A stretch of 64,000 bases of DNA from Ceratothoa steindachneri. Its lineage: Eukaryota > Arthropoda > Malacostraca > Isopoda > Cymothoidae. The notes beneath the pieces were generated by a model. The model ran no database searches. It had not been told where the DNA came from and saw only the letters and a list, made by a program, of their open reading frames with translations. The position numbers were made by a program, and so were the translations under genes. The stretch is taken from assembly GCA_963969495.1 (NCBI GenBank), contig OZ018333.1, positions 11,646,136-11,710,135 of the forward strand. Reading direction: 5' to 3'. Within the stretch, counting starts at the first letter, position 1, and the number at the start of each line of letters is the position of its first letter. Positions 55,920 through 64,000 of this stretch are shown piece by piece.

Positions 55920-56700
55920 ATTCACTGACCAGCGTCGCTGGTTCCCAAAAAGTATGCCACGATGGCTTCACCCCTGTCAGAAGGGGAGCAAAGGGAGTTA
56001 GGGAACCTCCGAGGCCGACGCCGGTGTCAACCTCCAATAGATTTGCAGCTCTCAAATCTGGCCGGGAGGTAGCAATCATTATTAGAGATTCTCAAGTGAG
56101 GGACTTGAGAGGTAGGTCAAACTGGGATTCTGAAGGAAATGAGGCTTGTACGTAGCCTCCCAAGGAAGCGGACACAAGATGTTAGAAAGGAAGTGGACAA
56201 GGTACGAATTAGACGGCACGGTACACCGGTAGTTGCACTGGCCAGCGGAAACGACCTGTTCCTACGAAGAGGTGTTGCAGGCTTCAATGAGCGCATCATT
56301 GAGGAGGTGAAGTCTTTAGCAACCTCGGTGAAGAAGTAAACCAGAGCAGTCTTCCTTGGGATCATTTCAAGACGCTCAGGAGGTGCCGTGGCCACCCAAA
56401 GGCTCTGAACATCAACTGGAGACTCATCCAGATTCTGTCAGACATTGTTGTAGGTTTCATTAACCCGTTCAATGAGTTCTACGGCCGGTCCGGACTGTTC
56501 GCCAATGGCGGTACCCACCTGTCTGTCCGTGGCAGAGGAGTATTGCCTGAGCTTATACGCCGCAGTTTGTACTGGGTGGAGAAGTTCGGTCGAGGGGGAA
56601 AGCCGACTGGAATCCAGTTTGGAGATTCTCTTCGAATCCGGTTTAGGAGGAGAGGACGCCCGACGAACCGTCGGGAAACGGACAAGTGGAGGGGGCAGTA
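55920..56700 (+). pseudogene. CR1-like ORF1 with SGNH esterase remnant, copy 3
   Basis: ORF1 of CR1 elements carries an SGNH/GDSL-type esterase. Here TSNRFAALKSG (about 56,030) is the linker, IIIRDSQVRDL (56,075-56,107) holds the position of the GDS nucleophile motif, PVVALASGNDLFLRRG and RIIEEVKSLATSVKK (56,228-56,336) form the middle with the GND block, AVFLGIISRR follows, and GTHLSVRGRGVLPELI (56,511-56,560) is the last block. Compared with the family, GDS is RDS and DGxH is GTH. Stops separate the blocks, so it is dead. Confidence 0.65.
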
Positions 56701-56759
56701 TGACTCGTGAACACCTCCTAAGAGTGCTTATCTTAAATGATCGTTTGATAGGAACAAGT

Positions 56760-59270
56760 TCTGTGAGCTTAGAGCACTGATGCCATCCGATAAGCCTGAC
56801 ATAGTGGCCATCACGTGGTCGTGGATTCGTGCAGACAGCAGGAACTTGATAGGCGAGTTTGGAGTACCCGGTTACACGACCTTCCATAAGGATTGCTCTG
56901 TCCGGGAAGGCAGCGGAGTTGTTGTGTATGTACGAAACCATCTCTCTCCATTGAGTGCAGACCTGTTTCGAAGCATGAGGTGTTAGGAGTAGACATTAAG
57001 GTCAACGATACAACGTATAGGGTTTCAGTGGCTTACCCACATCCTCATCGGACAGTGTTGGTGGATATGGACCTGTACCAAAGCTATCCGATCTCTTAGA
57101 CGGTCCTCCGTGGCTGCTGATAGTTGAATTCAACTGCCGAGTCGACTGGAATGACTGAACGGGTGAAGGAGAGGCGTCTCGGCTTGTGGACTTTGCTGAC
57201 AGCAACTTTTTGACTCAGTGAGTCCGCAAGCCTACCCAAAGGGGTAACGTTCTGGATCTAGTATTTACCAACGAAGATGACCTCTTCTCTGACGTGTCAG
57301 TGGATGAGTGCCTGGGTGGTAGAGGCCACAACATGTTTAGATTCGATGTACGTGCCCCATGTACGCAAGGTACGAATGGACGACCACACTTCGGACGACA
57401 CTTGGTAAGATACAACCATCTAACGAAGACGGGACGAACTCCAAATGGATCGACTTCAAGATTGGTTTTATGGAGCGTCAGGCTGAATTCGTTGCCACGA
57501 AGACTGTCATACTAGCGGGCATTCAGTCAAGGTGGTTTAGTCAAGAAATCGCACCGATATTAAAGGTAGAAAGACAGCGCACAAGGTATGGAAGAGAAGT
57601 TGAAATGGAGCGCATCATGAGACTTATGTGACTCATTGTAGAGGGGTAAACGCACTAATGCGTAAGGCTAAGCGGAACAAAGAAGTTCGTGTGGCCTCTC
57701 TCTCTAAAGAGAACCCTAGGGAGTTATTCGCGTGCGTGAATATCCGAAAACCAGTGCGCCAATGTATCGGACCTCTGAGTGACGCGGACGGAGTCCTCCA
57801 GGATTCGAACCTGAAAATCGTCAATGTACTCGACGACTACTTTTTTCGGTGTTTAGGAAGGAAAGGGACAGCTAGATAACCAGACCGCCCATAGTGATAA
57901 ACGTTGGATTAGAAACACGAGAGGAAATTACAGCAATTGCCAAAAAAGTTGCCAGGAGGCTCGGTCAATTGATCACGTACAAATCCCATGGTACTGACGC
58001 TTTCCAGCCAAGAGTGTTGTATGAGGTGAGAGATCAGGTGGGCACGTATCTTTCTGACATCTTCAACGCGTCATTTGATAGTGGTGAAGTTCCTACGGAC
58101 TGGCATATGGCCAACATCATCCTGATTCATAATAAAGGGGACCGTGGCACCGCTGGAAACTACCGACCGATAAGTCTCACTTCAATAGTGGGTAAAGTAC
58201 TGGAAGGCATCATAGCGGATAGAATAACGGATCATTTAGAATCCCACAATCAGTTAAGTGACACCCAACAAGGTTTCTGAAGAAAGCGCACGGGCCTTAC
58301 GAACTTGCTCGAATTCTTCCACTGGATGATGAGCGAGTTGACATACTTCATTTGCATTTCCAAAAGGCTTTCGATAAAGTATCCCACCCTCGATTGGTGG
58401 CGAAAGTATGTGTCTTGGAAGTTAGAGGAAAGGTCACAAACTGGTGAGAAAGTTGGTTGTCGGACAGGCGACAGAGAGTTACTATCGGCGGCCACACCAC
58501 GTCTCTCGGTGGTCGTCAGTGACGAGAGTAGTCCCTGAGGGCTCCGTGTTGGGCCCTCTATTATTCATCATCTACATCAATAACATAGGACAGGTGAGTC
58601 GCTTCGTGAAATTTTCCGACACAACTTGAAGCGAACGTAGCGACGCCGAAAACATCGAGTGGTTGATGTAGGACCTACGGATGATTGGCAAGTGGTCTGA
58701 CAAGTGACAGATGCCGTTCAACTTGGAAAAGTGCAAGGTGATACATATTGGGTATGCGAATCACCGGTCAGACGACGAGCTACAAGGTCTTGAGTCAACT
58801 GATGGCGAGAATTTAGGTGTGCTGATTAGCAGCGATCTCAAATTCTGCTTACAGGTAGAGAAGAAGGCTCAGCGCCTGCTGGGTTATATCATGAGACAAT
58901 TCAGCTTTCGGAAAAAGGAGGCTGTTCTGCCCCTGTGCAACTCACTGGTGCGGCCTCACCTGGAGTACGCGGTTCTGTTCTAGTCTCCTCAGTATTGAAA
59001 ATACATCGATCGTTTGAAAAAGGTACAAGACAGGGCCAAGAAACTAACCACATCGATAAAGAAAAAGACATCCGGAAAGACTGGAAGAGCTCGGTCTCTT
59101 TTCGCTCGAGACTCGAAGACTGTGGAGTCGTCTCATAGACTAAAAATTTTGAAGGGGTTTGAAAATGTCGACTACGCGAAGTACTTTACCTTTAACCGGA
59201 TAGCGACTCCAAATCACGGGTGGATGGAAGGTAGAGTTGCCAAGATTTAATACGCTTCCGGTTCGTAAGT
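56760..59270 (+). pseudogene. CR1-like ORF2, copy 3
   Basis: Endonuclease and RT in about twelve short frames: KPDIVAITWSWIRADSRN, GVPGYTTFHKD, EVLGVDIKVNDTTY, NVLDLVFTNEDD, then RT with NYRPISLTSIVGKVLEGIIA, QKAFDKVSHPR-like, EGSVLGPLLFIIYINNIGQV, VKFSDTT (altered FADD), MPFNLEKCKVIHIGY and SLVRPHLEYAVLF. The order is complete, but the catalytic box has lost its Asp pair. It is an old dead copy. Confidence 0.75.
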
Positions 59271-59480
59271 CCTTTAGACATCTGCGACACGAGTAATAGA
59301 CTACAAGCGCGAGTTGTTAACAGTAGCAGTGTCGAACAGTTCGAGTCGACTCGACAACATATACTTTAGATCAGAATGTGATGATAGAAATTTTGTAAAG
59401 CGTGCCAATAGGGAGAGTTGAATTTAGATTAGCGTAGGATAACGGTTTCATTTTTTATAATTAGTGCCTCGTTGGCATGG

Positions 59481-59492
59481 GCCGTAAGGCCT
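59481..59492 (+). other. 3' hairpin of CR1-like copy 3
   Basis: GGCC-GTAA-GGCC: same position and loop as in copies 1 and 2, but the second stem pair is G-C in place of A-U, a compensatory change. Confidence 0.6.
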
Positions 59493-59511
59493 TCGAGGTC
59501 CTCTCGCTCTC

Positions 59512-59515
<4 letters not shown>

Positions 59516-59570
<55 letters not shown>
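59516..59570. repeat. (AT)n microsatellite
   Basis: About 27 AT units directly after the CR1-like tail. Confidence 0.9.
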
Positions 59571-59575
<5 letters not shown>

Positions 59576-59598
59576 GAAATGAACAACTCAGGTTCACA

Positions 59599-59743
59599 AT
59601 GTCCCGCAGGAAAAATGAAAAAGTGCTTCCAAGTACTTTCGAACTTTATTCAGTTCATTCTCAAGGATAACTACCAATTGAGAATCGAATGAATAAAGGT
59701 CGAAAGTACTTGGAAGCGCCTTTTTATTTTTCCTGCGGGACAT
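59599..59743. repeat. 66-bp foldback palindrome
   Basis: The arms 59,599-59,664 and 59,678-59,743 are inverted copies with about six differences, around a 13-bp spacer. Both contain TACTTTCGA / TCGAAAGTA and CCCGCAGGAAAAAT / ATTTTTCCTGCGGG. Read outward, GAAC..GTTC-GAAA resembles the terminal motif of Penelope-like elements. Confidence 0.75.
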
Positions 59744-59799
59744 CGCATTCATAAATATATATCTTCTATTGCGTATCTTTTTTTCAGCTTTGTTCCCTG

Positions 59800-60102
59800 T
59801 TGCAAAGCCGCAAACGTCAGTTGTCAGGAGCTCAGAAAAGAAAAGCGTCAAAAGAGGATAATGCGACAGCTTTTCTAATTTGCGAGCCAACAAAGGGGTT
59901 TTTCGTGTGGGAATCCAGCGCATGGACGTCCTTGGGCTCTTTCAATGACCCAAATTCACCAATCTTTTCCAAACATTACCGCGAAAATACGACCCACCCC
60001 CCCATGGACAATTTAATCGATGACAAACTTCTTCAGGCAGTCCCTCCAGAGGAGACAACAGTGAAAAAGCGGTCGAACGGGCATCTTATAAGTCTCCGGT
60101 AA
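59800..60102 (+). CDS. Unassigned open frame, possible exon or hAT N-terminus
   Basis: A frame of about 100 codons preceded by an acceptor-like pyrimidine tract and AG (ttttttttcag, about 59,777-59,788). It starts RKRQLSGAQKRKASKED, a basic stretch like the N-terminus of some hAT-derived (TTF-type) proteins, and then continues with no known domain. It ends TAA at 60,100-60,102. No donor or downstream homology is seen. It could be a relic. Confidence 0.25.
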   Translation: MQSRKRQLSGAQKRKASKEDNATAFLICEPTKGFFVWESSAWTSLGSFNDPNSPIFSKHYRENTTHPPMDNLIDDKLLQAVPPEETTVKKRSNGHLISLR

Positions 60103-60253
60103 CAAAGTCCCACAGCAACGAAGGGGCCTCAAAAGTAACAAATATGACCCACATGGGGGAGGGGGGAGGCGACATCTGCGTTCGTGGTGGTTTCTGAACA
60201 ACAAGACCCGTGCTATCGCCTGGAGGAAAAGCTAACAGATACAATTAACACAA

Positions 60254-60259
60254 TTTATT
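60254..60259 (-). terminator. Poly(A) signal AATAAA of the zinc-finger gene
   Basis: AATAAA on the minus strand about 100 nt past the zinc-finger stop codon, a normal distance for a terminal exon. Confidence 0.45.
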
Positions 60260-60358
60260 GCTAAGAAAAATTTCTTGATGAGTGTTTTGTTTTTGTTTCG
60301 CAAGATAATATATGGACTTGGATTGATAAGGTCAGGAAGGTATCTGAAAGGATTTTTC

Positions 60359-61132
60359 TTAGTGTATGATTAAATGACGCTGAAGAGAATGTTTTAATGA
60401 TGATCGAAAGGAGCAGGAACTGCATTTAAAAGGCTTTTCACCGGTATGGGTTCTTTGATGTGCATTAAGAGTCTTCCTTTCCGCTGCTTGAAATGGACAA
60501 GAACTGCAGTTGAACGGTTTTTCACCAGTATGGGTTCTTTGATGTGCCTTAAGAGTCCCCCTTTGCGCTGCTTGATATGGGCAAACACTGCATTTGAAAG
60601 GCTTTTCACCGGTGTGGGTTCTTTCATGTGCCTTAAGAGTCTTCCTTTCCGCTGCTTGAAATGGACAAGAACTGCAATTGAACGGTTTTTCACCGGTATG
60701 GGTTCTTTGATGTGCCTTAAGAGTCCCCCTTTGCGCTGCTTGATATGGACAAGAGGTGCATTTGAAAGGCTTTTCACCGGTGTGGGTTCTTTCATGTGCC
60801 TTAAGAGTCTTCCTTTCCGCTGCTTGAAATGGACAAGAACTGCATTTGAAAGGCTTTACACCGGTGTGGGTTCTTTCATGTGCCTTAAGATTCACCTTTA
60901 CTGTTGCTTGAAATGGACAAGAGGTGCATTTGAAAGGCTTTTTTCCGGTGTGGGTTCTTTCATGTCTCTTAAGTGCTGTAATCAGCGCTGTTTGATAGGG
61001 GCAGAAACTACACCAGAAATGCTTATTAATGCGCGATTCCTTGGCCTTTCTTTTTGCGTCACACAGAGGCGCTTCAGAGTTAGATTGTGAAAACTCTACA
61101 GCTTCGACGACAATTGAAGGCATATATTCCAT
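60359..61132 (-). CDS. C2H2 zinc-finger protein, eight fingers (terminal exon)
   Basis: A nuclear DNA-binding protein by family. The 257-codon frame starts MEYMPSIVVEAVEF at ATG 61,132; an acceptor (cttattttcag) abuts that ATG, so an upstream exon may add residues. After 39 linker residues come eight C2H2 fingers joined by TGEKPF-type linkers (first link TGKKPF, second TGVKPF). Fingers 3-7 are near copies of two kinds: CPFQAAERKTLKAH and CPYQAAQRGTLKAH, alternating. Taking the usual contact positions (-1, 2, 3, 6), the kinds read E,K,T,A and Q,G,T,A. The aromatic sits two residues after the second Cys, not in the canonical place. All Cys and His pairs are present; the last finger ends HLIIH. 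The frame is intact and looks functional. Target unknown. Confidence 0.88.
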   Translation of the reverse strand: MEYMPSIVVEAVEFSQSNSEAPLCDAKRKAKESRINKHFWCSFCPYQTALITALKRHERTHTGKKPFKCTSCPFQATVKVNLKAHERTHTGVKPFKCSSCPFQAAERKTLKAHERTHTGEKPFKCTSCPYQAAQRGTLKAHQRTHTGEKPFNCSSCPFQAAERKTLKAHERTHTGEKPFKCSVCPYQAAQRGTLKAHQRTHTGEKPFNCSSCPFQAAERKTLNAHQRTHTGEKPFKCSSCSFRSSLKHSLQRHLIIH

Positions 61133-61521
61133 CTGAAAATAAGGTATGTGTTTAAATTTTGTTGAAAAAAACTATTTCAGGCGATCGTAATTCTCATCAT
61201 TATATGAATGTCATTATCCTGTCTACTATTTCGTATTCAGAATGATTCATTTACAGGCGAAAGATGGATTGCACAACTTAGTAGTAGTTCCATCTTAACC
61301 TAATTTAGATTCACATTACACTCTCCAACATTTATGGAAGAACCTACGGAAATAAATTAAACGAAATAAACTAATTAAATTAATTAACTGATTACAAAAT
61401 TATAAAATCAACAACCACGAAATGACAATTAGCCTATCCTTAGACTACATTAAAAGTTAAAAAAAAACAATAAAACAGGAATAGACTAATACACAGAAAA
61501 AAACCCTAAAACAATTTTTTC
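61133..61521. other. Upstream intron or flank of the zinc-finger gene
   Basis: AT-rich. On the minus strand it ends in a 3' splice site at 61,133. No further exon is recognised before the LINE. Confidence 0.4.
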
Positions 61522-64000
61522 AGAGTCCATGTGGGGAAATCAAATAACTGGTTATCTTACAGCCTAATGGTAATTTTAGATTAAATAACAAACAAGCCAA
61601 AAGACACCCCAAAAAAAGGAAGCAAACATGCTCCGGCGTCAGTAAAGGCCACCTTTCCCGTCGCGGGACCATGAAACCAACAACAGAGTTAAAAGTGAGG
61701 AGGCGAGCCTCTTCCAAGAAGCCAAATAGTCCACTGTTGTGTGTGTGTGTATGAATCCCGCTTCTACGGGTACCGGGACAGAAAACGTCCGTGAACATCA
61801 CGCAGACTGAGGCATTCGGCAAAAATGTGCGGTAGTCTGAGGAGCAACACAGTCGTCGAATCAAGGTACGGGGGGGATAGGGGGGGGGGGGGCTTCAATG
61901 GCAGTGCGAATATGCCAGATTCCAAAATGACAGAAAGCGACCTGAAGCCATCACGGAGTTGGGGGTAGGTCTATAGAAACATTTGAGGCGCAATAGCACG
62001 TACTTTAGGTTCCCATCGGCAGTCTCCCATCTTCCTTGCTAGGCAGTCCGGAGGGCTATCCATGCTATGAAGTCGGTGTGAGGAATAGCGAAACACTGAT
62101 ATGTTTCCTCTAGTGCTCGCCGACTCTTTGGCATGCTCATTCCCCACAATTCTCACATGTCCAGGAACACAGAAGATAATCTCGACATCCACTCAGCTCG
62201 CGGCAACCGTGGCATCAATGATACTGCGAACTAAGGAGTCTGGAGATTCGAATGTCCAGAGAGTACTCTGGGCGCTTTGTGAGTCGCGAAAGATCACAAT
62301 CTGATCTGCGCACTGGGTACGACGTGTAACCTTCCGTATTGAGCGGTGTATTACAAAGAGATCGTCAGTGAAGAGAGACGCAGCGGGGAAAAACGGCGTG
62401 GAATCCGATCCCCTCCTGGGACTTGGAGCCATTTGTGTACACTGGCCCGGATTCGGTTTCAAACGAAATGTGCCCCGAAAAGGTTAAATACAACTCCCGG
62501 TGATATGGAAATTTTAGGAGCAGAGGAGTGGCGACAAATAGTCAAAGGTGGTCTTTCTAAGATGGCGTTTTAGGATGAACCAGAGGCGTCATCAACCCGA
62601 GATCTACACCGAGCTATCGAAATAGATTGCTAGCCATAAAGCTAACGGGCTTAGGGTATGACTGTCACTTCTCGGCGGCATAGGTACAAGAGAGACAGAC
62701 CATAGGTATAGGAAGAGCCGTTGGCGACTGATAAGGAGTCGGACTACGCATAACAGCGCATAATACACTGTGTGTGGCGCAGAGCTGAGCTGGTGTCATC
62801 TACCTTGCATCGACAGGTAAGCCATGAATGGGAAACGTGTGGAAGGCAACCGAAACCTACACGCTTTGTCATAGCAAGAGATGCTGTTCTATGTCTATTG
62901 AAGTCGACGCTTCAGGGTTGGTATCTGGGTGATACGGTTGATGCTTGGGGCAAAGATAGTGATACTGAGGATACTGCCTTGCCGGACGTCCTCTTCCGGG
63001 CCGGATGGGCTACCCTTACCGGTACGCAGAATTGTCAATCTCTAAGTAATACAGAGAAAAAAATACGGGACAAGGTTCCGACCAGGGGCGGTGTCCGCGC
63101 ACGAAGCGAGAGCGGAACGCAACTCACTCAATGTAAACCTGTCGTTGAAGGGTTCTCCGTCTCTGGAGCTAAAGTTCAGTCGGTGGCATTCAACAACATC
63201 ACGAGGTGTATTTTGGCAGAGCAGCAGAGAAAGAGATCGGGAGGGACTCCGACACATCGCAGGGTTCGCGATTGCGGTTATATTTTCCTGGAGAACGGAG
63301 GGAGGAGGGGGGGCGAGAACTTCGTGGCGGGCGTGCTTCGAAACATACCGGAGCCTAGCCCTAGCCTCGATGAAATATGAAATTAGCCGACAGTGAAATC
63401 GTTCGGGAGGCGCTTAAAGCGCATGTAGCCGTAGGTATAATGCTTTTGTTTGAGGGCAGTCTCACACTCGGCTGACCACCACGGAAGCGGTCGACGTGCA
63501 AAACGCTCAGGATGTTTTAAGAATAGTATTAGGCCCACGGCGAAGTTGCTGGAGAACTTAACGACCTAATCTCATTGAATGGGACAGAGAAATCAGTCAT
63601 TTCCTGAAAGATGGATCACCGCGCACGTTAGAAGCAACACCGTGAGAAATTGATCACTACAATGATAGTACAGACCACCTCCCAATCAAAATCAAGCTGG
63701 TATCCGGAGAGCACAGGGTTAGATTGAGGCAGAAAAATGAAGCGGTTCTCAGGTGGATATGTATAAGCTCATCCACATTTCGAATACCAATCTCCAGCTC
63801 GTCGATCAGGTGAGCAAAGAGCTAAACCTTGAGATTGATTGTGTTGCTCCCCCTCCCGAGAAGGTGTCTACCCTTCAAATCCCGGAGGAAAAGAAAAAGC
63901 CTCGGCAACAGCACCAAGTATCGGCTGACGGTGGAATGGACGCAGAAAGAGCAGACCACCTCCTATCCAGGTGTAGCTGCCCTGCCACTGCCTCAAAGGA
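61522..64000 (-). mobile_element. RNase H-LINE, copy E (runs off the window)
   Basis: The 3' end follows a T-run (ttttttcAGAGTCCAT) as in the other copies. RNase H remnants (VPGHVRIVGNEHAKE near 62,190), RT and the endonuclease region (63,600-64,000) follow on the minus strand. The RT has lost the YxDD segment by a deletion near 62,920-62,935 that differs from that of copy A. G-runs and shifts are frequent. The 5' end lies beyond the window. Confidence 0.75.

Larger units (their letters stand above)
55890..59515 (+). mobile_element. CR1-like LINE, copy 3
   Basis: It includes the C-terminal half of ORF1, ORF2 with many shifts, a 3' untranslated region with a hairpin at 59,481-59,492, and a short CT-rich tail (CTCTCGCTCTCTCT) running into (AT)n. 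It is more diverged than copies 1 and 2. Confidence 0.8.

Noticed and set aside
59599..59743. Hammerhead ribozyme in the foldback
   Set aside because: The stem and GAAA box are present, but the CUGANGA box is not (TTGAGAA is found).
60446..61090. 214-codon plus-strand open frame across the zinc-finger exon
   Set aside because: It is the antisense of the finger repeat, which stays open because the repeat is regular; the C2H2 frame explains the region.

Overview
This is a repeat-dominated stretch of an animal nuclear genome. The evidence for a eukaryote is phase-matched exons with GT/AG splice sites, C2H2 zinc fingers, LINEs with poly(A) or microsatellite tails, LTR elements, Penelope-like, hAT, piggyBac and Tc1/pogo relics, and long (AT)n and (CT)n tracts. 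The mix of CR1-like LINEs, RNase H-bearing LINEs, Penelope elements, long dinucleotide arrays and the CPFQ/CPYQ style of zinc finger suggests an arthropod, perhaps a decapod crustacean; that is an inference, not a demonstration.

Layout. 0.5-1.5 kb: dead piggyBac transposase. 2.3-4.3 kb: LINE fragment (minus). 4.4-5.2 kb: three minus-strand exons of a probable host gene whose first coding exon seems to lie at 32.6 kb, so 27 kb of mobile DNA would be its first intron. 5.3-6.0 kb: TTAA-flanked MITE, with a second inverted copy at 45.5-46.2 kb. 7.27-17.53 kb: pogo-like MITE split by a solo LTR and by an apparently intact Gypsy element (8,486-17,401) with matching 994-bp LTRs, a Lys-type primer site, gag, a -1 frameshift site and a long pol. 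18.5-29 kb: decayed hAT (DUF4371-type) element split by a 6.15-kb RNase H-bearing LINE with a 13-bp target duplication. 29.4-34.2 kb: two more LINE fragments and two LTRs of another family. 34.6-40.7 kb: two CR1-like LINEs head to tail, joined by a (CT)n tail. 41-47 kb: Gypsy pol fragment with LTR, Penelope fragments, nested MITE, Tc1 fragment. 49.5-53.3 kb: plus-strand fragments of the RNase H LINE. 54.2-54.7 kb: 190-bp tandem repeat. 55.9-59.5 kb: third CR1-like LINE with an ORF1 esterase remnant. 60.4-61.1 kb: eight-finger C2H2 exon (minus). 61.5-64 kb: another LINE copy running off the window.

Most notable: the Gypsy Pol reads as protease - RT - RNase H - OTU-like domain - second retropepsin-like domain - integrase in one uninterrupted frame, an order I do not know from standard Gypsy elements. 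The CR1-like copies share a 3' GUAA-tetraloop hairpin with a covarying base pair, just before a (CT)n tail. Only the zinc-finger exon, the four small exons and the Gypsy gag/pol look intact; nearly everything else is a pseudogene or a non-coding repeat.
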